This document shows positions 37,301 through 49,400 of a stretch of 64,000 bases of DNA, piece by piece. Positions within the stretch are counted from its first letter, which is position 1; each line of letters begins with the position of its first letter. The notes under the pieces are model-generated. The model was not told where the DNA came from. It did no database searches and saw nothing but the letters and a program-made list of their open reading frames with translations. Origin of the DNA: Apteryx mantelli (lineage: Eukaryota > Chordata > Aves > Apterygiformes > Apterygidae); assembly GCF_036417845.1 (NCBI RefSeq), contig NC_089990.1, positions 4,104,001-4,168,000 on the forward strand, written 5' to 3'. Position numbers and translations under genes: made by a program.

Positions 37301-40300
37301 AAGAGCGCGCCGCATCCCAGCCCAGGCCCCTCGACACCCCGCGGCCCCCGAACCACCCCGCCGCCACTGCCAGGACTTGACCCCAAAGCGGCTCAACGCC
37401 GGCTCTGCTTTCGCCCCGGAATCGCTCATTGGCATCCTGCGTGGGGCTGAGCGCTCGGGGTGCCCAGCACCGAGCGACGGCTGTGGCTCATTAAGGCCTG
37501 ATTAGTCTTAATCACTTCCTCTGTCTAAAGGAGCATCCGCAGCGAAGGGAGGAGGGAAGCTCCTCTGCTACGACCGGGTCATGTGAAGCGGCGAGGACCA
37601 GACGCAAGCGAGGGTCCCGCGGGGTCCCTCCTCCCTCGAGCTCGCCCCGAGAACAGCAGCTGCCAGAGCCTGGCTGAAACCCGGATGTTTGTCACCGATG
37701 GGCATGGGCAGGTCCCGGCTATGTGACCGGCACCCGAAAAGGAGGGGACTGAGTTTCAGTTGGGTTGAAAGCCCAGTGCATGGGGGTACGGAGAGCATCC
37801 CCGGAGGGGGGAAGCACTGAGGCTAAAGATCTTCCTGTCGCCACCGAGCTCTTCATCAGGAGCCCCCTCCTCGGCGCTTGCCACATCCCTGCCGAAACCT
37901 GCCCGTGCCTGGCCCCGGCTGCCTCACCACAGTGCTCTCCTCCTCCTCCTCCTCCCCCTCCTCCTCCTCCTCCTCCTCTGCAGGCAACACGGTGGGGCCA
38001 CGTCCACCCATTTCTGGTGGGCACCTTCCTCTGCACGTAGTGCTGAGAGGGTCTCTCCTACCCAGGTGGCTGCAGACGCTGCCTTTCCAGCAGCGATTCC
38101 CAGCAGTTACAGCTCTGCCCTGGCTGGTTTGCAAACCGGCTCCATTCCCGGGATCCCTGCATCACCTATAGGGTCTCTGATGGCCGCAGCGGGGAGCAGC
38201 ACCATGCGCTGCAGCCTGGGCATCCGGGCTCACCTGCAGGCAGCGGCCGATAATCCCGCTGGAGAGGAGCTCAGCCGAGTCCTTCAGCTCCCCTATGTAA
38301 TGCCACCTTCATCCCTTATGGTGCCGCTTACTAACATTATCCCTTTGGAAGGGTCAGCAAACAAATACGCAAACAAGCCAAAGAATTTGCACGGGAGCTG
38401 TGGCCAAGCGTGAAGGTGCACAGGGGCATCGGGGACCGCTGGGAGGTGGAGGAAGAGGTGAAACAACCATGACTACCGGTATGAGTTGTCCCAGGAGACA
38501 CACAAGGAGGAAGGCCACCCTAGAAACGACTTTAGAAAGCACTAACAGGACTTTGGTGCCGGCTGGGTGGCAGGAAAGGAAGGACAAGACCGATGGCCTC
38601 GCAGGTCTGCAGGGCACAGAGACACGGCTGTCCGCGAGGAAGATTTGGGGGGGGGAAGGAGAAAAGCTCAGCTCTTGGTTATACTGAATCAAAGATGACG
38701 GCAGGATCACCAGAAGGAGATGCCCAAGAAGCAAGCTGAGAGGTGAAATCAGAAGGAAGGAGATATATCGGGAACAGACACGCAGATTTACACCTCGTGA
38801 GTGAGAGGGTGATAAACAGGTCTGTGGGATGGGAATAAAACCCTCGCGACGAGGGAGCAGAGTGAGAAGAGGAGTGGTGGAGAGGGAAGACCCTCCCGGG
38901 ACTCCAGCTGATGGGAGGACACGCTGGAAAAGACGCCAGAGATGGAGGGGAGCCAGCGGGAAAGCCAGCAATTCCCGTGCCGGGGCAGGGAAGGCAGATG
39001 CGGTTGGGAACTGAAATGCACCGCGTTCAGCGAGGGCGGCAGAAGCAACCGGCAAGTTTTGCTACAGTTGCGCCTACATTCAAGTTGCCAAAAATATCTT
39101 CCACAAACGGGATGTCTTTAATTAAAGCAAAGTCTTTCTGTGCGACTGGCAGAGCTCCCCCGGCCACGTGGGGCTCCGCAGGGACCCGGGGCAGCCTGCG
39201 GGGGTTTTCCCGCGGGGTGGCTCGTGGCCGCCAGCCTCCCCTCGGCTCTGCCTTGCTCCCTCCCTGCGCCGGGCAGCGCTTTCCCGAATTGCTCCTCCAC
39301 GTCGCAGGTGCGGAGCAGAGGAGGAAAACTGAACCCCCTTCCTGTTTTGGCTTCCCTCCTTCCCTCCAAACACCGAGGCCGCCTTCCTCCTTTCTCCTCC
39401 TCCACCTTCGAGTGCAAAGATTTAGCTAATTTCTTCTATGAATAGCACGCGAGTAGCCATAGCAACATCACCCTGCCAACCTCACCACCTCCACTGCCTC
39501 CGTGTCCCCAGCGCCCCGTTCGCTCTCGCCCACCCTCGCACCTCCCCAGGGAACATCTGGGGCTGCAGCCCCTTTCCGGCGAAGCAAGGCCCGTTGGGCT
39601 CCCGGCCGGCCCCTTTGGCGCTCACCTCCGTCCTTCCAGCTGTGCCCCGGCTCAGAAATCCCGCCCGGACGCTGCTCCTGGGGCGATGGCCTGCCCCAAG
39701 GCTCTTCCCATTGCTGTTTCCCACGCCCCAAGCGTCAGGAGCCCCAAATCCCGACCTTGCTGCACCCAGCAGGAGGCCCTGGGAAATGGAGGCGTTTCCG
39801 CCAAGGCGTGCTGCCCCATGCCCACCTACTCCAGGTAATTCCCGATGCATGGGAGGAACTAAACCAAGCAACGTTCGCGCGTGGGAAACATCGCCGTCGG
39901 CAGAACGGTCGCAGGCCAAGACGGGCGGCGAGGACGCCTTTCCCTGTCCTCCATGCAGGAGGTCCGTGCAGGGGCTGGGGGAGCAGCACTCTGGGGCACT
40001 TGCAGCCCCAAAGCTGTCACCGGTTAACTCCGAGGCTGCTCTAACCCAGCCCGTGTCCCCCCACGAGCACCCGTCTCTGCAGGGAGGATGGGGCCGGGGG
40101 ACAGCTGGGTGCTGCAAGCTGTGCTCGGCGAGGGCATTTCAGGCCAAGCAGGGCCGGCAAACCCCAGGCAGCAGCGCGGGGCCGAGGGCATTTCCTAGCC
40201 GCGTGCCGGGGACCGGCCAAGCCCCGGCCCGGTCAACGCTTGGCCGTGCCCGTCCTCAGCCAGGTGCCCGGGGATGCGATACACCGCGGGGCTCCGCGGG

Positions 40301-43300
40301 AAGGCAAAGCGCCGGCTGCTGCCGATGCCCCCGGCGCCTCCGCCGCAGCACGGGGAACGGCCCGGAGCGGGGGCTCCCGCCTCGCCGGTCGGAGCGGCCC
40401 TGGATGGAGCAGCTGGGCGTCTCGGCGTTCCTCTCCCGGGAAGCCGTGGGCGTCACTGTGCAGCCGAGAGGAGGGGTTTCCAGCACTTCGCTCCTCTCGC
40501 CGCTGCGGATCAGGGATGCTTCCCTGTAAGGCGCTGCCATTCCTCCCTCAAAGCAGAGAGTCCTCTCCTCACCCCAGCCTGGCAGGGGAGGACTCGCGTC
40601 CCCGCCAGCACAGCGAGGGGGACCGGGGAGAGCGCAGGGCACGGGGCCGGGTGGAGGCAGCTAAGGAAACAACGGAGAATAGCAAGGAAAGCAGGCGCAC
40701 AGAAAATAAACTAAGAAATAGGAGACATCCAAGAGAGCAAGGGAGAAGAAATGAAAGATCTAGGAAGGGAGAAAGGGCAAGGGAGAAGAAAAGCAAAGCA
40801 AAAAGAAACAAGAAACCCCGAGCTCAGAAATTTCCCGTCTCCCTGTGGCCAGGATCAGGGGTTCTCAATTACTGGCATTGCCTGAGCAAGCTGATTTGTG
40901 TCCTAGAGAAGGAAAGAGGGACGAGGAAAGAAAAGACGGGCGCCAGGAGGTGGGAGGCAGCGCGCGTTACCACTGGGACGGGGCTGTGCTGGGCAGCACG
41001 TGTGGGCATGCCTCGCGCGCTGGAGCCGTGCGTGCGGGGTATGAGCACGCATGACGTCGGGGAACATGCACCGCCATATGCAGCCGCGAGCACGTTTCGC
41101 GTGGCAGAGCGTCGGCACCCACGGCCGCCCCGGCACAGGCACCGTGCACTTTCTCATCTGCTCGCATGCAAAGCGGAGCAGAGAAAGGCTCCGACGGGAG
41201 ATGGAGGAGCTCCCAGGGAGGTGAACAGCTCTGCTGTTTTTATGGGGAAGCCTCTTGGCCCGCTCTTCCTCCTCCCCGCTCTGCCTGCACATTCGCTTCC
41301 ACCTCTATTGTTGGAAGTGCTTCCAGGGACACGTATATCATTTAAAGGGGCAGTCCTGCATAATGGCAGACTTGCCGTTATCCTAACGCTGTCGAGGACC
41401 GAGGCGCTACCTCTTCATTTCCTGCAGAAAAGCTCAGCTTTGCACCTGCAGCATCCAGCCAATTCTACCCCGAGCATGACATCTCCCAGGCTGCCAGAGC
41501 CAAGCCAATCTGCCTCCGTGCAAGCCGTGCACAGCTGTTCCCATTTCACCACCTTTTGTCCCTCTGCCCACAACCGGACTGCAAAGAACATGGATTCCTA
41601 AAGGCTCCGACACCTGGCACCTTCGGAGCAGAAGGGGAGCTTTGCCGAGGTATTTGCTGCAAAGCTTTACCCACTGCATACATTTGCTACACCCCGGGGA
41701 GCAATCCTGTCTTCTCTGACACAGGCAGTGCACATACCACACACATGTCGTATTATACATGCAGACCCCACTGTGCTCACACAGCCTCGCACACGGGCAT
41801 CGGCCTCGCTGTAGCTGGCAATGCCGGGTGAAGGTTTTGATTTTTTTCCATCTCCAGAAAGGCTACGGCCGAGCAGAGAATCACAACATGGACTTTCCGA
41901 CCAACGCAACCCCTAGGGCTCCGAGGCAGCACCACAAAGACACAATGATTTCTCCTCCACCATTGCAAAGCATGAAAGGCTCCGCTGCCCAGCCTGCCAC
42001 AGCAGTCATGCAGCTGGCATTTTGCCCCTTCCATCCTGCTTGCAATCATCTTACCAGGAGCCCTGGGCTGGCCCTTTCATGCAAGCAGGAGGGGAAACGA
42101 GGGAACAGACCTGCTTCGATCGCTCTGCTCCCATCCAGCTCCCAGAGCTCAATGCACTGGATGGAGCAAAGGAAAGGGATAGCAAAGGAAAGATGAAAAA
42201 CGCTTGCGAGGAGTCAGCAGGCAAGAGAGAGACAAGACTGATTTTGATGCAAAGAGTAGCAAAGAAACAGACAGGAACCGGTAACAGCTGATAGGAAGGT
42301 GGCTGGGTTTTGGGGCGCTTTCTGTAAACATCATCTGAGCGTTTCAGCTTGGAATCAGATTAATTCAACCAGAGCTACAGATTTAGACAGTAATGAAGAA
42401 AAAACACAGGGAAGGGAAGAAGAGGGTTGTGTTTTGTGAGGGGAAAGGAGGAGAGAATTCCAATTGATTCCTGTGTCTCTGCCTGCATACAGCATCTTGA
42501 AATAATAATTAGAAGGATCAATAAGAAATCATGGGAGGTTTGAAGATAATGAATGAAAGAGTCAGAAGCAGCAAATTGAAATGCCTTTCCCTAAAGCCGG
42601 GTAAATTGTTTTTCAGGCAGGGTCTAGCCTCCATTTTAATGCTTTGCAAACAGCTCCAACCATTTTCTAAGCTGGCTTGTGGGTTCAAAACAAGAATGGT
42701 CCCTCCATGCAGAGGAGGACGAGAGCCCCAGCCTGCGAATCGGTCCTGAAGGAGAACGCGAATAAAATGACCGCGTGCGGGGAGCGATGGAGGCAGCGAA
42801 ACGGGGCAGAAAGCACACCGCACGCCGGCGACCGGGGACGCGTTACGTAATGATCCCGGGGAGCAGGGAGCCGGCGAGGGAAGCGGCACCCAAGGGGGAG
42901 CGGGCGGCGCTCGGGGGGCGCCGGGCGGGCAGCGCGTGGGCGCGCGGCGAGCGCGGCGCGACGGCCGCCTCGACGGGGCTCCGCCGGCCCGGCCCCATCG
43001 CGGCTCGGCCCCGGGGAGGCCGCCGCCGCCGCGTCCCGGGGAGCGGGGGCCCGGCGGCGGCGCCCCCCCGGCGCTGGCCCGTACCTGCTCGTACCAGTCG
43101 CGGCTCGAACACGTGCACTCGGGCCACCAGCCCGGGCCGCTGCCGTTCACCTTGGGCGCGCTCTTCCCCGGCGGCGGCGGCGGCGGCGGCGGCTTCAGCG
43201 CGGCGGCAGCGGCAGCGGCGGCGGCGTCGCGGGCGGGGGGCCCCAGCTTGGCCTTGCCGCGGGCGGCGGGCGCGGCCCCCCCCGGCGCCGGCAGCGTCTG

Positions 43301-43435
43301 CGAGCCGTAGCCGCCGTAGCCGTACTGCTCGTGCTGCCACTCGCCGTACGAGGGGGGCTCCATGCGCCGCAGGGCCGCCATCCGCGTCACCTCGTAGCAC
43401 TCGGGGCACTTGCAGCAGTGGTGGTGCTTGTGCAT
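1222..43435 (-). CDS. DLG3: DLG3 (SAP102) classical isoform, joined exons, 3' part missing
   Basis: This is the coding span of the synaptic scaffold SAP102, which links NMDA-receptor and other class I PDZ ligands to the postsynaptic density. The join, in transcript order, is 43435-43085, 21193-21143, 19076-18952, 18868-18699, 17927-17791, 17696-17552, 17337-17178, 11417-11261, 11130-11028 and 1336-1222. Every junction has a GT donor and AG acceptor and the phases agree throughout, giving 504 complete codons plus two bases. Domains by residue are a Cys/His N terminus 1-12, PDZ1 about 130-218, PDZ2 about 225-312, PDZ3 about 381-462, then the linker to SH3. I assign DLG3 rather than DLG1, 2 or 4 because of the [13 protein letters not shown] start, the HVPDDPGIF stretch of PDZ1 and the [20 protein letters not shown] linker. 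These match my memory of mammalian SAP102; no alignment was run. SH3, HOOK and guanylate kinase exons lie outside the window. Confidence 0.95.
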
Positions 43436-46400
43436 CGCTGCCCTCACACCATCGAGCCGGCAGCGAGGCGGGAGGCGGGCGCGGAGGGAGGGAGCGAGCG
43501 AGGGAGGGAGCGAGGGATGCGCGGGGGGCGGGAGCGGCCCCCGCCCCGCGCACGCGGCGCGCCCGGCCCCGCGGGCGGCGACGGCCGCGCGGTTACCTCC
43601 GCGGGGCCGCGCTCCGCATGGCCGGGGCCGGGGCCGCGGCTCCGCTGCGCGGGGCGGCTCGGCGCGGCGCGGCACCTGCGGCGGCGGCGCCGAGCATCCC
43701 CCGCCTCCCCCCCCCCCCCAAAAAAAAAAAACACAAAAAAAACCACCCGCCGCGGCCAATCCGCGCCCGCGCAGCCTCCGCGCACCGCCCCGCGCAGCCC
43801 CGCGCGCCGCCCACCCGCGCCTCGCCGCCCTCCGCGGGGCCCCGCGGCGCGGCCCCCACCGCGCGGGGCAGCGTCCCGCCGCGCCCCGAAACGCGGAGCG
43901 GCGCGGAGGCGGCGCCCGCCCGGGGGGAGCCCTTCACCGTCTCGCCGTGGCGGGGCTTCACCCGCAGCCACCCCCGTGGCCCCTGCCCAGGTCGGGGCGC
44001 GCGGGCTCCCCGTTGCTCTAGACCCAGCAGTCCCGCCAGCTTTGCCGTGCGCGCCCATCGGCCGTGATCCACACCGGGATATGAAACGAGTTTCCCAGGG
44101 ATCGGAGACGGTGCAGTAGCCCGACAGCAGCAGCTCTGCTGCCGTCCCAACACCAGCTCTCGCCCCGCTTTGCTGGGGGTGTTACTCCGCAGCACCCTGG
44201 TGTCACCACCATCGCCCAGCAAGCCGCGGGTCCGAAGGGGTGTAGAAACCTCCAGGGCACCTCCTGGGCCTCCCACCTGCTGCTGGCAGGGGATGGCAAA
44301 AGCAGGGCGCGCTGGGGCTGGGGCTGCAGGAACCTCCGCGGGGGGAGTGGGGCGAGGGCGCTGCTCCCGCTGCAGCTCTTGCAACAGAGGTGCCAGACTG
44401 GAAGAAGATCAGAAGAAAGTCACCCAAACAAGTCGAAGGGTGGAAGGAAAGGCCAGTGCAAGAAAATATAGCTGACAAGTCAGGAGAACCTGAACCTGGA
44501 CTTCTAGTTCTTGAAGGCTGTAGTAAACACTAGGGCAGGTGAAGAATTACTTAGGGAAAAGATACATAGATATGTAGAACAACAGTGGGATGAAGGGAGA
44601 GTGTTTAAAATTAGGCCAGATACAGGCCTAGACGCTGCTGAGAAGAATGATCTTGTTTGAGGCATGGGCTAAGTCAGTGCAGTCTCATTCTGCATCATGG
44701 AAGAGGCAGCAGGCAAGGCCAGGGATCGCCGAGGCAGTCTGCGATGGCAACACGAGCAAAGCGCGAGGAACCCCGCTCATCGGGACACTTCCCTTCGGCG
44801 GACAGGTGTCCAATAAAGCTGAACCATTACTAGCGCTTTTTGCCTGTTTTGGATGATGGTAAATCAGCAGTAGGTGCTGGCACTACAACCAGTTCAGTTC
44901 AGGTGTTGCGGAGCCGTTGAAGTGGCTCCACTTTTACCTGCTCCAACAGTCCCATCCTCTCTCCTCCAACCCCCCCCTTCCTGGCCCTTTGCTGTCCGTA
45001 CCGCGGGCGCCTGGTCGGCAGATCGTGGTGGCCAACAACCCCGATTTAGGCTGCAAGATCTAAGAGCTCCTGCTGGCCTCCGAGCAGCTGGCACAATATG
45101 GCCCTGCTCAGAGGCCAGCCTTTGGGAGGAGGAAGCGGGTGACAGCAGAACAAATGTCCCTGCCTGCTTCTTGTTTCCTCAGCTCTTTAAACTGCAGCAC
45201 AAAAGTACTTCTGTACTTTACCACTGCGGATAGACAGGCTCCAGCAGTGTTCGCTCCCAAGTGGTCAAGTGCAGCAGTTGCTCCCAGGTGTAGGAGAGGG
45301 GGCAGAAGACCCCTCTCCTTCAGACCCACGTTGTCCCAGGAGCCCCAGGCGCCGAGATCCCCACCGTGCAGCTGGGAGCCCTTCGTCTCCTGTGCTGGCT
45401 GGTGTTCGTCGCCTTGGGGCTGCGTAGGTTACCTCCAGCACAGAATGGATGTTACAACCATTTGCTGCTCCATGCCTGATGGAGCTCTGTTGTGGCTCAG
45501 ATATATTCACACAGAAAATACCCCGGCTCCCAAGTTCAGGACACTCATAAAGCTCAAGTTCAGAGAGCCCTGTTCCTCTGCGCTGGCATCAAGAGCGCCT
45601 CACACTGTCAGAGCCCTTGGAGACCAGTTTTCTGCTGGCGAGTCTCTCTCAGCAACTGCTGCTAGCCCTGCTGCTCCAAGGGGCTCTCGGTGGCACACAC
45701 ACAGGCCAGGAGCACTGCACCGGGTGACAGACACCCTGCACCCCGGGCACGCTGCAGCACCGACCCAAAGAGGCAGGAGACACAGCAAGAGGAAGCCAGC
45801 AGCTGCAGGTAAGAAAAGGCTTTTACCCTGCAGAACCTGCTGCTGTAGGACACTGCAGGCACCAAGCACTTACTAAGGTGAAGAAGGATTGGAGGTCTAC
45901 ATGGATAACAAGCCCCTTCAGAGTTATTTTAATCAAAGAAAAAGTGTGTGTTTGTGTATGTGTGCGTGGAGGGAAAGCTCACAGTGTTGGAATTAATGGA
46001 GAAGTTTATACTTCAGGCTTTCAGCAATTAGGATCATGTCCACATCTTCTACTGCTCCTTGAGACACCTCTCAAAGCACTTTTACTCTGCGGGGGATGTT
46101 TTCCGTGGAGAGTGGGCATCTTGCCGCGGTGAGGGCAGAAGCAGGAATGAGGGGTCAGACTGGGACACTAACGAAGCTGCCTGAGGCGCTTGCTCCACCA
46201 AAGCAGAGCAACGAGCCGGAAGCTTTGCAGAAACAGGTGGGAGGCCAGTGCCTCCCACATAAGAGTCAAGGGACACAAAGTCCATCTTGCCTACCCACCA
46301 CCTCCCACCCTGTGACACCTGCGAGACCCGAGTCGCTTCATCATCAAAAACAGAGGTGCCCAGAATCTGTAACGCACCGATAATTAATTACTGCTCTGAC

Positions 46401-49400
46401 CGAGCTGCAAAACTGCCTCCAATAGCAGTTCTCACCCTAGAAAACGGCACTTTTCAGCTGCAGGGACTGTGCGGTGCAGAGCCTCACTGGCCGCTGTGGG
46501 TCCAGGGGCCCCTCCACTGCTCTGAACGACCACCAAAGCCAGCTCTGGGCTGCAGTCAGACAGGAGACCTGCGTCTGGAAGAGACTGATTTGGTCTTGGT
46601 GGAGAAGGGCATGTGCCGCCCTCGTAACCCTGTCTATGCAAAAGCAAAGGATGAGACCTGTTAGGGAAAAACGCTTTAATGAGGAGCTGAATGAACAATT
46701 AAGAGAAGCATTTTGATCTTGTTTCTCCGTGGCAGATTGGAGTGTGTCCTCCACCAGGAGGGTGCTCTGGGAGCCCTGCAGACAGCCCTCGAGTGCAGCA
46801 TCACTGCCTTCACCCCCTTCCCTTGCCAGCGCACAGCCTGGGGAGGGCTCCTCGATCTAGATCTTCTGTTTCTTCTCCCGGCTCTCTTACTTGATAGTGT
46901 CTAACCACCACCTGCAAACAGAGGGCTCCTGTCTTCATGCCTCAACTGCTGCAGCACTTATGGATTTCATCCAAGCTTCCTACCAGCTTCTGGTTCCTTT
47001 CCTGAAAACCTGCATCTCCCATTTTCGCTCCCCTGCACTGTCCCTGCCGCAAGAGTTGTTTAATTCCTACTTGTTTACGGGGAGCTGCACGTGTCATCTG
47101 CTGGCCCCAATTAAAAGGAAAACAACCCCGGTTGCTGCTGCTTGTTTGCCGATGCTCCCTAACACTGTGAGTGGCTTGAGACATGTTATCGTGTAGAGAA
47201 GACTGGCTGCGCTCGACGGGAGCCCAGTGCCGGCTGGCCACGTGCACCTGCATCTTGCATCACTGGAGGTTTCTCCTGTGAATATCGGCATCTCCGGCTA
47301 CGGGGAGCGGCGCTGCCAGCGCCCGAAGGGTGCGAGCGGCTGTGCTGGTTCGTCCTGGCCTGGGTCTAGAGGGCCACATGCAGGGTCTGGCCACCTCCAG
47401 GCAGATGTGGGCTTATTGCCCAGTTAGCTGGGCGTTGAGCACAACTCAAGGCGCTGATTTCCAGACAGGTGCCTTCACCGAGGGGAGCGTTTCAAGGCAA
47501 CCAAGCATTCGCTGATCCCATCCTCTTCCTGCCAGCAGCCGGCCCGTCTTATTTAAATTCAGCTTTGGCAGCTGCTCTTTTTACAGGTGCTAATTTCAGC
47601 AAAGCGTCAAGAAATCCCAGGAGACGGTGCTATTTACACGGCCTGAGGGCGGCGCGGAGCTGGGTTTTATCCGGCGTTGCGGCATCTCAGCCCCTGTTGT
47701 CGCTTCCTCGCTCTCAGGCCAAGTCCTGCGGGAAGAGGAAGGCAGGCGTGAGGGAGAGGCTTGGAGGTGCAGCCTTCATCCCTAGCAGCCTTCCAAGGTG
47801 GGTCAGAAGGAAGGGAGCTGAGCCACTTCGGGGGGTTCTGTTGCATCCGCAGCTTTTCTAGGAAGGGGGCAGAAGCGTTTGAGGACGAACAGCTTCAAAC
47901 ACTGCTTGAGCCCGAGCAGTCTGCGGGCAGCCTGCTCCTTGGAGGCAGAGGGCAGTGACACAAGCGCTGTCACACTGGTGCTTCCCGCGCTTGCCTTTAG
48001 CCCCGGCGGGAGCTGGAGTCTTGCTGGGGGAACCTGGTCGCTGTCAGAGCCTCTGCGGCCGGGCTGCCTTCGCGAAATATTGCCCCGAAGCCGCGCGTTA
48101 TCTCTGAGCCTGAGCAGAGAGGGTGAAGGTGTCATCTTTGTAATATTTGGGGGTGAAGCTGTGGACAGTTTTGCATGGGGGGGGATGTATCTCCCTCAAA
48201 TGCAGCTGTCTGCAAAACCTACCCAGCATCCAAACAGCAGGGGAGACAGCGGGGTCTGCAGCCCCCGAACGGAGAGCGGGGAGCAAGGAGCAAAACGCAC
48301 GGCCGGGGCCAGGCCGCAGGGAGGCGAGCAGCAAGGGCAGGCGCGACCCCAGCCCCGCTCAGCCCCACCGCTTGGTTCCCTGCGGCTGTTACAGACCCCC
48401 ACTGCAGCGGGCATCGGCACTTTTCCGTGTCCGTGGGCTGCCGAATGAAGCTTTAACAGCCCGGCCCCATCCGTGCTGCCGGCGCTGCCCGGCGCCCGCT
48501 GCGCGGCGGCAGCGGCGTCCTGCCGGCGTTGGAGGTTTGCATAATCACCGGTGAATGGGAAGGGGCAGGATAACAAACGCCTCGTGCTGAGGCCGCTTCC
48601 CCACCCGGCGGGGAGCAATTTGTGCTGGGAAAAGTGCAGTTGGGCTAATAACGATTGGGCACGCCGAGGGACCGATAGCACACTCGGGGTGGTGGCCAAA
48701 CAAATGCTTCTCCTCCAGGGCAAAAAGACCTTTTTCATTCTGTTAACGGTCCCCGACACGCTGCCCAGCGCCGCGGCGCGGGGCCTGTAGCCTCACTAGC
48801 AGAAGCAACCGCGCGAGGTTCTCCAATAAACACCACCAGCGCCCTTCTGCAATGGAAATCACGGCAAATGAAACGTCTCCCACCGCCGTGGTCGCAGGGG
48901 TGAGGACTGACGCACCACGCACGGCTCCACGACGGAGCCCTGCCTGCGGGTCCCCCCAGCAGAGCCCCGGCTCCCTCGCCGCAAAGCAGAGCCCGGGGGC
49001 TCTGTTTAATAGCAATCACTTGCAGCGGGTTTTATGGATTTCCCGGCAGCCTCCCGATCCCACAGCCGCTCTCCCTAGTCGGCCGGGAGGGAGGCTTCAG
49101 CCTTACAACGAAGTGTTTGAAACACGGGCCATCTGCGGGCTGCCTTCCTGCGGAGCGGCCCCGGGTGCCGGGGAGCCTCGATGGCTCACCTGCCCCCCGA
49201 AATGCTGCTTTCCCTTCTCCCAGGGATGCAGCACTCCCCGGAGCCAGCACAGGCTAGAGGGTTTTTTTTTGGGGGGGGGGGGGGGTTTGGAGCACATGCC
49301 CACTGGGGCAATGCTGGGTCACACGTGTCCGAGCAAAACTGCAGTTTCAAGCACAGCTGGCAGCTCATAAAACGCAGAGAAATGTCCTTACCCCAGATTA

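Larger units (their letters stand above)
30018..43084 (-). other. DLG3: DLG3 intron between SAP102 start exon and cassette exon
   Basis: The 13 kb contain a CpG patch at about 30880-31250 with repeats of CCGGG (about 31083-31105) and CCCCTT (about 31190-31216). AT-richer DNA follows at about 31700-34700, with an old repeat at 33222-33330. CCT triplet runs lie at 37937-37979 and a purine-rich tract at 40660-40820. Candidate homeodomain and RFX sites lie at 37500-37513 and 39453-39466. No further DLG exon was recognised. Confidence 0.7.

Noticed and set aside
1222-43435. Assignment to DLG1, DLG2 or DLG4
   Set aside because: The Cys/His start exon, [12 protein letters not shown] in PDZ1, the [15 protein letters not shown] linker and [15 protein letters not shown] are SAP102-specific. 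The L27 and NTDSLE exons are shared by family ancestry.
43436-43759. N-terminal extension of the SAP102 start exon
   Set aside because: The frame is open upstream, but the extension is Arg/Pro-rich GC-derived sequence and SAP102 begins at the MHKH methionine.
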